Positions 1-7,929 of a stretch of 18,634 nucleotides of DNA are shown here, piece after piece. The notes under the pieces were generated by a model. The model saw nothing but the letters and a program-made list of their open reading frames with translations, did not search any database and had not been told where the DNA came from. A program made the position numbers and the translations under genes. How positions within the stretch are numbered: the first letter of the stretch is position 1; the number at the start of each line of letters is the position of its first letter. Location of the stretch: the NCBI GenBank assembly GCA_964387645.1, contig CAYLYM010000077.1, positions 1 through 18,634 on the forward strand, given 5' to 3'. Source of the DNA: CAYLYM01 sp964387645 (lineage in GTDB: Bacteria > Calditrichota > Calditrichia > RBG-13-44-9).

Positions 1-2
1 CT

Positions 3-1403
3 TCACCGCGGACGTTTTGCCTTTTGCGGGTCATAGTCTGGATTGATTTCCAGCATTTGGGCACCGACGTTTTGCCGCCATTCTCTTAATAATTGCTTCA
101 ACTCAGCCAGAATCTCCGGCTTTTCGGAAGCCAGGTTGTGGTTTTCGCCCAGATCGATTTTAAGGTCATAAAGTTCGTATTGATGGGCGGTTTCCGGCAG
201 GCTGGTGTCGTACCATTCAATCAATTTATAACGACCTTTCCGAACGGCACCGGAGGGCGAGACTCCCGCTGTGTGGTAATGTGGATAATGCCAGAAGATT
301 GCCTGGCGCTCTATTATACCCGTTTGTTTGAGGAGCGGCAAAATGCTCACGCCATCTATTTGTAGATTTGGTGGCGTCTTCACTCCAGCCACCTCGCACA
401 GGGTAGGGAAGAAGTCCACACTGATGACCGGCGTATGGCAAACGGTTCCGGCAGGAACAACACCTGGCCAGCGGACAATGAGGGGAACTCGAATGCCGCC
501 TTCGTACAATGTGGCTTTTCCTGCTCTCAAAGGCGTCTGGTCGGCGTCTCGTTCAAGGCCTCCGTTGTCTGAGAAGAAAATGACCACAGTTTTTTCGGTC
601 AGCTTCATTTCTTCTAATTTTTGCAAAACGCTACCGACGCTTCTGTCCAGCGTCTCCAGCATGGCGCCTATAACCGGGTTATTTTCCGGACGTTCACTCC
701 CCGGTTTGTTCCGATATTTCTCGATCAAGGCAGCCTTCTCTTTTAATGGATTGTGGATGCTATTGTGCGAAATATACAAAAAGAATGGTTTATCCTTATT
801 TTTTTCGATGAAATCCAGAGATCTGCGGGTGATTTTTTCTACATTGTGGGCATCATTTTCGGGGTCCTGATTTCGTGTCGGTTTGTAAGTGATCATGTAT
901 TCGTCAAATCCCTGTTTGTCAGGATTGTAGGGTAAACTTTTGGGTGGTTTTTTCTCGATGCTTAAATGCCATTTGCCAAAGCAGGCAGTGGTGTAACCAG
1001 CCGATTTCAGGACTTCGGCGATGGTAACCTCTTCCAGTGGTAAAAATTGCTGCCAATCCGGCTGTTTTAATCGTGCATAAGGGAAAGGATTCCCAGGGAT
1101 AAAATCGGTAAGATGTAACCGGGCGGGGTATTTGCCGGTCATAATACTGGCGCGAGTAGGCGAACAAACCGGACAGGCCGCATAGGCATCGGTAAAACGC
1201 ATTCCTTCCCGAGCCAACTGATCGATGTTGGGCGTTTCATAATACTGGCTACCATAACACCCTAATTGAGGCCAACCTAGATCATCAGCCAGTATAAAGA
1301 CAATGTTGGGCTTTTGCGAAATCTTTTTCCCACATGAAAATAATGATAGGGTAGAGCCAATGGTTGAAAGACCCATTATTTTGAGAAAATTTCTCCGTTT
1401 CAT
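3..1403 (-). CDS. Sulfatase (formylglycine-dependent, Cys type), Tat/lipoprotein export
   Basis: This is a 466-residue sulfatase of the alkaline-phosphatase superfamily that hydrolyses sulfate esters, most likely on a glycan. The N-terminus has a twin-arginine motif (KRRNFLK, residues 2-8), a hydrophobic stretch and a lipobox-like LFSC ending at Cys24, which suggests Tat export and lipid anchoring. The catalytic parts are visible: Asp40-Asp41 (metal), the C-S-P-T-R signature at 80-84 whose Cys80 would become formylglycine, GKWH at 143-146, SDNG at 278-281 and Lys296. The frame stays open 66 codons further upstream, but I chose the ATG at 1403 because a GAGGG ribosome site sits just before it, the signal peptide begins there, and the longer version would run back into the preceding gene. 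It starts 13 bp after that gene's stop, so the two are probably one operon. The substrate cannot be told from sequence. No formylglycine-maturing enzyme lies in the window. Confidence 0.93.
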   Translation of the reverse strand: MKRRNFLKIMGLSTIGSTLSLFSCGKKISQKPNIVFILADDLGWPQLGCYGSQYYETPNIDQLAREGMRFTDAYAACPVCSPTRASIMTGKYPARLHLTDFIPGNPFPYARLKQPDWQQFLPLEEVTIAEVLKSAGYTTACFGKWHLSIEKKPPKSLPYNPDKQGFDEYMITYKPTRNQDPENDAHNVEKITRRSLDFIEKNKDKPFFLYISHNSIHNPLKEKAALIEKYRNKPGSERPENNPVIGAMLETLDRSVGSVLQKLEEMKLTEKTVVIFFSDNGGLERDADQTPLRAGKATLYEGGIRVPLIVRWPGVVPAGTVCHTPVISVDFFPTLCEVAGVKTPPNLQIDGVSILPLLKQTGIIERQAIFWHYPHYHTAGVSPSGAVRKGRYKLIEWYDTSLPETAHQYELYDLKIDLGENHNLASEKPEILAELKQLLREWRQNVGAQMLEINPDYDPQKAKRPR

Positions 1404-1416
1404 GAGACCCTCGCTT

Positions 1417-3483
1417 TTATTCATTCCATCCGGGCAACGATACGGTTGCCTGATAATTAGAATAATTGTAGAGTGGATTCCGTAAGGGTTGATATAGTTT
1501 CCCGCTTTTAGGATTGTCTTCCTGAGTGTATACCCAGATTTCTTGCGGATCCCACACCACAATTTCATCGCGGCAATCACCGGTGATATCCAACACGGCA
1601 TTGCACATTTCCGGGTGTCCGTCTGCCGGAAAACTTACTACTTTTCTTCCCCAGCCGTCGAATAAACCACCTTCCATCACGCTGGCGGAAAGTACAAAAT
1701 ACTCCTCTGATTTACCCGTCCAATTAATAGGCAACATCATGCTGCCATGTTGCACCGGCTCAAAATCATAATAAATGTTGCCATCGGCATCGTAAAAATG
1801 GATGATGCCCTGGTTTCCCCAAAAATTGATGGACACCGTCTCCAATCCATCAAGATCATCCCGAAAATTAGCCACGGTTGGGTTCTGTACGTGGCCGATA
1901 TAATGATGTTTCAAAATATTGCCTTTCATATCATAAAACAGCATTCCTTCGTCACTGGCCGCGTTCAAAATCCATAAATCTTTCCGTTGAGCTGGATTGA
2001 AATTCACGATAGCCACACCATCGGCATGGTCTTTTAATTGATCGTCCAAGCTGAATAATAATGTTCCATCATGGTCGTATAATGAATATCCTATAGCTAT
2101 TTCGTCCTTCCCGTCGTTGTCGATATCGTAAGCAAAAGGATAATGGCCGGTTTTGCAATTGCCTTCCCACAAAAGCTCTAATTTGTCATTTAGTACCCAG
2201 AAGTTCCAGTAGCGATCTTTGATGATGATATCACTGTCATGCCCTTTACCACGCACGTCACAAAAATAGAGACAATCTCCTAAAATTCGTGGAAACTTCT
2301 CTTTGTAGAGTTGGGAACGATTCGGTGGAGTAGGGGATTTGTATTTTGTAGAACCTGTAGCACCGTCTGCCACGATGATTTCCATATTCATACAATAAAC
2401 CACTTCGGTTTTCCCATCTCCGTCCAGGTCGTGTATTTGAAAGCCGACATCGTTGGTTAAATGATCTTTCCAGAGGTCCGGTTCGCCGATTTGCCAGAGG
2501 ATTTCGCCATCGAAGGTCATGGCCGTCAGACAGCTCAGTTCACTATTCCGGTCCTTTGGTCCATGGTGAACTACCTGGCCGATTAGAACATCCATCTGAC
2601 CGTCGTTATTCAAATCCCCAAAACGCAGATTCCGACCCACGCCAAATCCATCAGTGGATATCTTTTTCCACAAGACCATGGCGGGATTGGCTTCCTGTAA
2701 ACGCCGAAGTTCGAGTTCTCTTGCGGCTTTTCTCTTCTGATATACCCGGTAATCCTTTTCTGAAGCGCTTACTTTGATCCTCCGGTATCGGGTGGGTACA
2801 TCAGCGCTCAGACCGATTTTACCCATAGAAAAATGATTATCCCGAGCTTGGAGCACGATCTGATCATTAATGCTGGCCTGAATCTGGTTACCATCGACTT
2901 GCACTTTTAGCGAAAGATATTGTCCCGGTTTCCAGTCAAATTCCTGGCTGTCCAGAATTTTCTGATATGGTTGATGAAAGCCCGTCGCATGGTTTACTAA
3001 CTGAAGGATGGCTTTATTGCCTTCCACTCCGAAAAAATAATAGCATCGATCGTTTTTATAGCGAAAAATCACTCCGCTGCGGGCTTCTTTTGATTCAGGC
3101 GCACAAAGGGCTTCGAAAGTGTAGTTCTGCCATAATTCGTCTCCTGCAATAATTATTGGATGGGTGTATTGTCGTTCGCGTTCTGATACAGTATACGTCT
3201 GGTACATGACGGTCTCAGCGTTCTCTCGAATCACCCGCCAGGCTCTTTGCGAACCATTGCTGCGAAAGCAAGAGACCACCCAGTTGCCTTTTGGTGACGT
3301 TTGTGGAATGTAATGATATTCAGCATGCGCACCAATCACTCCGCTGGAGAACATACCGGGTGGAAGTGTACTGAAATCATCTTCCAGTAAAACTCGTTCC
3401 CTCTGGGCCGGGATAGAGGAGTAAAAGATAAAAAGTAAAGGCATGAAAAACAAAAATGATCTCAGGGGTGTGCTGGCTTGCAT
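1417..3483 (-). CDS. Secreted protein with concanavalin-like domain and FG-GAP/VCBS beta-propeller repeats
   Basis: A 688-residue exported protein. An ATG 13 codons upstream is possible, but the ATG at 3483 has AGGAG eight bases before it and begins a clean signal peptide (hydrophobic residues about 9-24, cleavage near PAQ). Residues about 30-240 look like a concanavalin/LamG or DUF1080-like beta-sandwich, starting LLEDDFS and ending in an IGLSADVP-type strand. After a charged linker (about 245-268), the rest looks like a propeller with FG-GAP calcium loops: DLNNDG (290-295), DLDGDG (352-357), DIDNDG (453-458), and looser copies near 541 and 632. The aromatic C-terminus (NYSNYQATVSLPGW) looks conserved. 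Such architectures occur in glycan-binding proteins and in polysaccharide lyases of the rhamnogalacturonan-lyase type. I cannot identify a catalytic site, so binding or lyase roles are both open. Linkage to a downstream sulfatase supports work on a sulfated polysaccharide. Confidence 0.85.
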   Translation of the reverse strand: MQASTPLRSFLFFMPLLFIFYSSIPAQRERVLLEDDFSTLPPGMFSSGVIGAHAEYHYIPQTSPKGNWVVSCFRSNGSQRAWRVIRENAETVMYQTYTVSERERQYTHPIIIAGDELWQNYTFEALCAPESKEARSGVIFRYKNDRCYYFFGVEGNKAILQLVNHATGFHQPYQKILDSQEFDWKPGQYLSLKVQVDGNQIQASINDQIVLQARDNHFSMGKIGLSADVPTRYRRIKVSASEKDYRVYQKRKAARELELRRLQEANPAMVLWKKISTDGFGVGRNLRFGDLNNDGQMDVLIGQVVHHGPKDRNSELSCLTAMTFDGEILWQIGEPDLWKDHLTNDVGFQIHDLDGDGKTEVVYCMNMEIIVADGATGSTKYKSPTPPNRSQLYKEKFPRILGDCLYFCDVRGKGHDSDIIIKDRYWNFWVLNDKLELLWEGNCKTGHYPFAYDIDNDGKDEIAIGYSLYDHDGTLLFSLDDQLKDHADGVAIVNFNPAQRKDLWILNAASDEGMLFYDMKGNILKHHYIGHVQNPTVANFRDDLDGLETVSINFWGNQGIIHFYDADGNIYYDFEPVQHGSMMLPINWTGKSEEYFVLSASVMEGGLFDGWGRKVVSFPADGHPEMCNAVLDITGDCRDEIVVWDPQEIWVYTQEDNPKSGKLYQPLRNPLYNYSNYQATVSLPGWNE

Positions 3484-3799
3484 GAATTTTACTCCTGACT
3501 TTTCATATAAGTGATTTTTCATTCAAAATAATTATTCAGTCGAATTTGTAATTTTAAACAAAACTTCTGTGAAAAATGCCTGAAAAAAGTTTTGACTTGA
3601 AAAAAATGTATTCTATCCTCCTGAACTCTATAAATTCATATGATGATGCAGACTCAAGTTCCGCTTGATAAGAATGGTGCTATATTTGATTTGGCAATAA
3701 TGCATTTGTGTTCTGACTTATCTGATTTTTCAAATTTTAGATACCGGATCTTATTAAAGATATATGATATCGGTTCGAGCAATCATCATACTTGAATTT
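3484..3799. other. Intergenic region between the second sulfatase and the FG-GAP gene
   Basis: A 316-base gap between two minus-strand genes, long enough for a separate promoter for the FG-GAP/sulfatase pair, though I see no convincing minus-strand -35/-10 pair. It contains an 8-bp inverted repeat (3559-3594, listed separately). On the plus strand, TTGACT (3592-3597) and TATCCT (3614-3619) are 16 bases apart and precede a 51-codon open frame (3640-3795). That frame has no ribosome binding site and no recognisable motif, so I do not call it a gene. No stable GC-rich terminator hairpin follows the sulfatase stop, so read-through from the upstream gene is possible. Confidence 0.6.
3559..3594. 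repeat. 8-bp inverted repeat, 20-base loop
   Basis: CAAAACTT (3559-3566) and AAGTTTTG (3587-3594) are perfect reverse complements separated by 20 bases. It lies about 75-110 bases upstream of the FG-GAP gene start. It could be a regulator site or a weak hairpin. In DNA this AT-rich such a repeat can also arise by chance. Confidence 0.3.
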
Positions 3800-5185
3800 T
3801 CAGGAGATTGGTTTATCTTTCAAATACTGTTTTTTCATTTCTCCAAGAAGTTCGGCCACAATATTCGGATAATCCAGCGAGAAGTCGATAGTTTCAAAAG
3901 GATCGGCATATAAGTTATAGAGTTCGTTTTCTCCAACTTCGGGCGATTTTCCTTTATTGATTAATTTCCATTTACCCTTCCGCACAGCCAATTGATTGGG
4001 CGTACGCCAATAGAGTACTCGTTTTGGCAAGAGTTTTCCATCCACAATAGCTTCCCATACATTTAATCCTTCAATTTGGTATTCCGGTCTGAGGGGGATA
4101 CCGGCCAGATGGGCCAAAGTTGGATAAACATCAGTTATATGGATGGGCTGATCGATTACATCACGAGACAATTGGCTAAACCAGAGCATAATCGCAGGTA
4201 CTCGAATGCCCCCTTCATATAAATCACCTTTCCATCCCCGGAAGGGTTTGTTATTTCCTAAAACATCATTTGGACCATGCCGTAAATTATATTCGGTTTT
4301 CGGATACCAGGCTTTTTGACCGCCATTATCGCTAAAAAAGAAAACAAGGGTTTTGGTATGGAGTTTTTCTTCCCGCAACGCCTCTAAAATGCGTCCGATA
4401 GCATGATCCATGTGGGTTACCGAGGCAGCATAGAGCCGCCGGGACTTGTTCTTAATCGTTTTTGCATAAGGTTCAACCCATTTATCTTCTTCTTGCAGAG
4501 GATAGTGCGGCACGCTGAATGGGACATACAGGAAGAAAGGTTTGGATTTATCCCGAATCTCTTTGATGTATTTTATCGCTTCGTTGGCAATTAGATCAGT
4601 AGCATGGCCCTCTTCATCGATGAATTGACCATTTCTGTGCCAACTTCGATCTCCGTTTTTGTATTCATGGCTATACTGGTCAATTTGTCCGTGCAGGTAA
4701 CCATAGGCATATTCAAATCCATATTTGTTGGGTCCGACTTCTGGACGTAAACCCAGGTGCCATTTTCCGGTGATGGCTGTTGCATAACCATTCCTTCGTA
4801 AAAGTTCTGGTAGAGTGACTATATCATGTGGTAACGCCTGTGTACTTCTTCCACCTATGGGATTTAAAATTCCAAAACGGCTGGGTGGTCTGCCAGTTAA
4901 AAGGGACGCCCGGGTTGGAGAACAGGTGGGATAAACATAAAAACTGTTTAATTGCACGCCAAATTCAGCCATTTTGTTTAGAGTAGGAGTGGAAATTTCA
5001 GAATCATGGTAACCCACGTCTCCCCATCCCAGATCGTCGGCTACGATGATAAGAAAATTGGGTCGATCTTTTTGACTCTGAGATTTACTGCATCCCGATA
5101 AATTACCTAAAAAACTACTTATCCCTAAATAACCCATTCCTAAAGAGGTGTACTTCAAAAATTTTCTTCTACTCAACCTGGCCAT
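3800..5185 (-). CDS. Sulfatase (formylglycine-dependent, Cys type), Tat lipoprotein
   Basis: A 461-residue type I sulfatase, a divergent paralogue of the one at 3-1403. It begins with a classic Tat motif (SRRKFLK, residues 5-11), a hydrophobic core and a lipobox LSGC at 29-32, so a Tat-exported lipoprotein is likely. Key residues are present: Asp50-Asp51, C-S-P-T-R at 88-92 (Cys88 is the formylglycine precursor), GKWH at 140-143, His227 in VPHYP, SDNG at 285-288 and Lys319 in GWKGDLYEGG. The length is normal for the family. The start is supported by AAGGGG eight bases before the ATG and by a good promoter about 80 bases upstream. The two sulfatases differ throughout outside the catalytic motifs, so they probably act on different sulfate positions or sugars. 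The substrate is unknown. Confidence 0.94.
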   Translation of the reverse strand: MARLSRRKFLKYTSLGMGYLGISSFLGNLSGCSKSQSQKDRPNFLIIVADDLGWGDVGYHDSEISTPTLNKMAEFGVQLNSFYVYPTCSPTRASLLTGRPPSRFGILNPIGGRSTQALPHDIVTLPELLRRNGYATAITGKWHLGLRPEVGPNKYGFEYAYGYLHGQIDQYSHEYKNGDRSWHRNGQFIDEEGHATDLIANEAIKYIKEIRDKSKPFFLYVPFSVPHYPLQEEDKWVEPYAKTIKNKSRRLYAASVTHMDHAIGRILEALREEKLHTKTLVFFFSDNGGQKAWYPKTEYNLRHGPNDVLGNNKPFRGWKGDLYEGGIRVPAIMLWFSQLSRDVIDQPIHITDVYPTLAHLAGIPLRPEYQIEGLNVWEAIVDGKLLPKRVLYWRTPNQLAVRKGKWKLINKGKSPEVGENELYNLYADPFETIDFSLDYPNIVAELLGEMKKQYLKDKPIS

Positions 5186-5763
5186 TTTGCATCCCCTTAC
5201 TTTAACTTTTTTTCGATGAATTGAGCATATTACTTTTCATTATAAAAATGACCAATAATAACCAATTAATTAATTCTATTAAGAAGAATGAATCGAGTCA
5301 AGTCAATATTTTATCAGTAATAAATTTTAATTATTTCATTTAATTTCTCTAAAAATAATCAAGAATATTTCCAAAACGTAAAATTTTCTTATTAAAAAAT
5401 ACAAAATGGAGATTTAAGTTGATTGTGTTTATAAAAATAAATAACAATGTTTTTGTGTATATATTCATTTTATTTTAGCGAAACCTTTGAAAAATTACCC
5501 TGCATTAACTACATTATTTCGTTACCAAATCTAATTCCGATTGCTACACGATTATTCGAAATCTTTTTCAGAAGATTGGAAAAAAGTATTAACCGCCGAA
5601 TTTAATCGGTAGAAAATGATGAAAAAAACTTAAAAATTTAACTTTATTACTATTTTACGATTAAATAAAAGGTCTCAATTAAAAAATATGAATTATCCTT
5701 GTAACAAGTAGAGTGGCTGGTCGTAAAGAAATTTTTATGTATAATAAATAAGAGGGTTTTTGT
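5186..5763. other. AT-rich divergent intergenic region
   Basis: 578 bases between divergently transcribed genes. It holds the minus-strand promoter of the sulfatase (5273-5301) and, near its right end, an odd palindrome CTTGTAACAAG (5698-5708) and a TATAAT (5740-5745) just before the plus-strand gene at 5764. That -10 lacks a good -35 (TGGTCG at 5718-5723 is poor). Only very short, SD-less open frames occur. I see no RNA gene or mobile-element remnant. Confidence 0.6.
5273..5301 (-). promoter_or_regulatory. Sigma70-like promoter for the sulfatase at 3800-5185
   Basis: Read on the minus strand, a -35 TTGACT (5296-5301) and a -10 TAGAAT (5273-5278) are separated by exactly 17 bases. A second TTGACT lies directly upstream at 5301-5306, overlapping by one base. 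Transcription would start near 5266, giving a leader of about 80 bases before the ATG at 5185. The spacing and near-consensus hexamers make this the best promoter in the window. Confidence 0.6.
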
Positions 5764-6336
5764 ATGAAAAGGTTTTCTTGGCTAATCCCAGTATCCCTCT
5801 TGATGTTTACCACGTTAACCGCTGCCGAAATAAATAAAAATAACTGCTATTCAAATTATTTTAGAGTTGCTTGTTTAGATGATGGGGATGTTTCTTTCAA
5901 TGGAAATTCAATTTTTTTTACCCCGTCTGATGATGGCCCCATTATCGAGATAACCGATGAGTATAGGCTTTATATTGATGGAGAAGAAATCGAAGTAGGC
6001 AAAGAAGAGAGATGGCTATTGAGGTCTTATTATGAAACAGTAGTTGTTCTGCTAAGGGAAGCCGAATGGTTAGGATGCGAGGGAGCCAAAATTGATATTA
6101 ATAATGGTGCAGCCTTAGGATGGGAAGCGCTTACTGAAATAGTGGAAGCTTTTTTTACAGATTATTCTATGGAAGAATTAGAAGAACTGGAAGCAAATGC
6201 AAAAAGGCTTGAAAAGAAAGCAGCAAAGTTAGAAGACAGGGGTAAGGAATTGGAAGAACTTGCGAAAGAATTTGAAAAACTCCATTTTCGATTAAAACGA
6301 AAAATTTCAAAATTAGAAGATACTCAGTGCTTTTGA
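5764..6336 (+). CDS. Small secreted coiled-coil protein, possibly DUF2884/YggN-like
   Basis: A 190-residue protein starting at an ATG preceded by GAGGG at a suitable distance. Residues 1-20 form a signal peptide (MKR, then a hydrophobic run, probable cut after TLTA or TLTAA), so it is predicted to be periplasmic or secreted. The mature part is strongly acidic. Residues about 28-100 look like a small beta-rich domain ending YRLYIDGEEIEVG and a helix containing RSYYE; residues about 136-187 are a highly charged heptad-like coiled coil (EELEELEANAKRLEKK onward). Four cysteines (28, 37, 105, 189) could form disulfides outside the cytoplasm. The layout of an IDG-type beta hairpin, then a YY-containing helix, then a long helix is reminiscent of DUF2884 (E. 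coli YggN), but I rate that as a guess. It stands alone with non-coding DNA on both sides, so context gives no role. Confidence 0.8.
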   Translation: MKRFSWLIPVSLLMFTTLTAAEINKNNCYSNYFRVACLDDGDVSFNGNSIFFTPSDDGPIIEITDEYRLYIDGEEIEVGKEERWLLRSYYETVVVLLREAEWLGCEGAKIDINNGAALGWEALTEIVEAFFTDYSMEELEELEANAKRLEKKAAKLEDRGKELEELAKEFEKLHFRLKRKISKLEDTQCF

Positions 6337-6502
6337 AAAGGACAGCTTATTCTCAAAATATTACTATGTTCTGTTTTTTGCACTTTGAAATAGAAAAATT
6401 ATCGATGCTGCTATAAAAGTTCTATGGAATCAAATTTGTGAATAGAATCAATTGTTCCTTCCACAAGTATTTTGTTGAGACTTTTGTTCATTTCATATAT
6501 AT

Positions 6503-6517
6503 TAAGTAAATTACTTA
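6503..6517. repeat. 15-bp perfect palindrome, candidate operator
   Basis: TAAGTAA and TTACTTA flank a central A, a perfect 7+1+7 dyad. It lies about 70 bases upstream of the -35 box of the next gene. It could be a binding site for a dimeric regulator acting on that gene. The composition is AT-only apart from one G and one C, so chance is a real alternative. Confidence 0.3.
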
Positions 6518-6587
6518 TTGTGGTATTGGAGTAGAATTAAACCGTCTTTTTTAATTAAGTTTTTTAATAATATTGGTAATTTTCACT

Positions 6588-6614
6588 TTGACAATATTCA
6601 ATTTTATTTATAAT
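6588..6614 (+). promoter_or_regulatory. Candidate promoter for the membrane-anchored O-methyltransferase
   Basis: A perfect -35 consensus TTGACA (6588-6593) is followed after 15 bases by a perfect -10 consensus TATAAT (6609-6614). A TAATAA at 6611-6616 gives the ideal 17-base spacing instead. The transcript would begin at about 6621. This leaves room for the GGAG ribosome site at 6624-6627 but makes the ATG at 6622 almost leaderless, which is why the downstream ATG at 6634 is preferred as the gene start. Confidence 0.5.
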
Positions 6615-6633
6615 AATAACAATGGAGAAGGTT

Positions 6634-7287
6634 ATGAAATTTATGAATATTGGAAAGGTTTTTATACTACTAGTCGTTTTAGTAAGCTTCATATTTTTTT
6701 TGCTAAATTACGGGATTTCGCAGGAGAATGAATTGGATAGGCGTGTGAAGCAATTTTTAGAACGCAATAAAAACAATTGGTACAATTGGAATATTCCGGA
6801 AGTTGATGGTAAAGTGCTTTACGACTTGATTATTAAAAATAATTATAAAGATGCCCTGGAGATAGGTACTTCAACGGGTCGATCAACCATCTGGATTGCT
6901 TGGGCACTAAGTAAAACTGGCGGAAAGTTAATTACCATCGAAATTGATGAAGGCCGTCATAAAAAGGCCCTGGAAAATATCAAAGCAGCAGGATTGGAAA
7001 AATATGTGGATGCCCGACTGGCCGATGCACATGAGTTAGTTAAGGAACTTGAAGGTCCATTTGATTTTATATTCTCTGATGCTGATAAAGACTGGTATAC
7101 AAATTATGCAAAAATATTGCTACCTAAATTAAAGGTTGGGGGATGTTTTACGGCGCATAATGTACGGAATAATTTTTTTGGAGTTAGAAAATTTTTAGAA
7201 TATATGCGTAGCCAACCGAATTTAAAAACAACAATTAATACTGCCAGCAGATCGGGAATATCGATCAGTTATAAGGTAGCAGAATAA
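6634..7287 (+). CDS. O-methyltransferase-like (class I SAM) protein with N-terminal membrane anchor
   Basis: A 217-residue protein of the small metal-dependent O-methyltransferase family (COMT/CCoAOMT type), which transfers a methyl group from S-adenosylmethionine to a hydroxyl. Residues 8-26 are a hydrophobic segment after two lysines, a signal anchor or uncleaved signal peptide; the catalytic domain follows. Seen in it: the SAM motif LEIGTSTG (75-82), the acidic ribose-binding Glu103 in TIEID, SDADKDW (148-154) matching the family's metal/active-site loop, and KVGGCFTAHNV (167-177). The ATG at 6634 has GGAG six bases upstream; an ATG at 6622 would add only MEKV. An N-terminal anchor on a SAM enzyme is odd, because the usual N-in topology would place the domain in the periplasm. 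It has its own promoter and no operon partner. The substrate is unknown. Confidence 0.85.
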   Translation: MKFMNIGKVFILLVVLVSFIFFLLNYGISQENELDRRVKQFLERNKNNWYNWNIPEVDGKVLYDLIIKNNYKDALEIGTSTGRSTIWIAWALSKTGGKLITIEIDEGRHKKALENIKAAGLEKYVDARLADAHELVKELEGPFDFIFSDADKDWYTNYAKILLPKLKVGGCFTAHNVRNNFFGVRKFLEYMRSQPNLKTTINTASRSGISISYKVAE

Positions 7288-7929
7288 GATAAGAGAAATA
7301 GCGTTGTTGAATTGATTGGATCGAACCCTGACTACGGCTGATAAAACCGGCATTAAAAATTTTAATCATTATTTATAATTATCTTTATTGTGTTTCGAAA
7401 TATGGGATTTGAAAGCGGCGCTCAGTTCTATGGCAAATTTTGAAATAAACATGGAAGAAGACTATGTAATCTGATTTTTTTAAATAAAATAATGTGTGTC
7501 CATTTTTGTTTGTATTACCGTATGGTTCGTTATTTACTGAGAATATGAAAAATTGTTATATAAAAAAAGTGTAATTTATTTCACCATCTTTTTTCGGTAG
7601 GAAAAATTGAGGGAATCTAAATTCAGGTAAATCCATTTTGTGGTATTGTTTCTTTCAGTAAATGCAGAGTCCTGATGGAAAAGTCATCCTCAATTTTTTT
7701 TCTTGTATGATTAAAAGTATCTTGAGTTTCAAAACATCAGTCCCCACCATAATTAAGTTCCGGTGAATCCATAAAAACAGAAATATTTTACATGAAAAAT
7801 TATATTGAAAACATAAATTGTATAATATTCCTGGAATTGATAAGTGTTAATGTTTATACAAATTTAAATTAAGGTTTTACTCTTTGTTGCAAAAAGATTA
7901 AATTAACAAAAATATAATCATTGAGGATC
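7288..7929. other. AT-rich intergenic region before the VTC operon
   Basis: 642 bases without a supportable gene. A TATAAT at 7821-7826 could be a -10 for the downstream operon, giving a leader of roughly 95 bases, but no good -35 sits 16-18 bases upstream. Another TATAAT (7913-7918) is too close to the start codon to serve. A 34-codon frame at 7662-7766 begins MQSPDGKV but has no ribosome site. No tRNA-like cloverleaf, clear riboswitch or GC-rich terminator was recognised. Confidence 0.5.

Noticed and set aside
328..870. 180-codon plus-strand open frame antisense to the sulfatase
   Set aside because: It lies wholly within a firmly identified sulfatase, has no ribosome site, signal or recognisable motif, and is explained as a shadow frame.
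1404..1601. 66-codon N-terminal extension of the first sulfatase
   Set aside because: It overlaps the end of the FG-GAP gene, reads as non-family sequence and would bury the Tat signal; a good ribosome site precedes the ATG at 1403.
3616..3622. Perfect Shine-Dalgarno-like AGGAGGA on the minus strand
   Set aside because: No start codon lies at a suitable distance downstream on that strand, so it does not mark a gene.
3640..3795. 51-codon plus-strand frame in the gap, preceded by TTGACT-16-TATCCT
   Set aside because: No ribosome binding site, no recognisable domain, low-complexity AT-rich surroundings; a frame of this size is expected by chance.
7662..7766. 34-codon frame beginning MQSPDGKV, reminiscent of the start of some glycosidases
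   Set aside because: Too short to assign, no ribosome site, and nothing in the flanking frames continues the resemblance, so a gene remnant cannot be supported.
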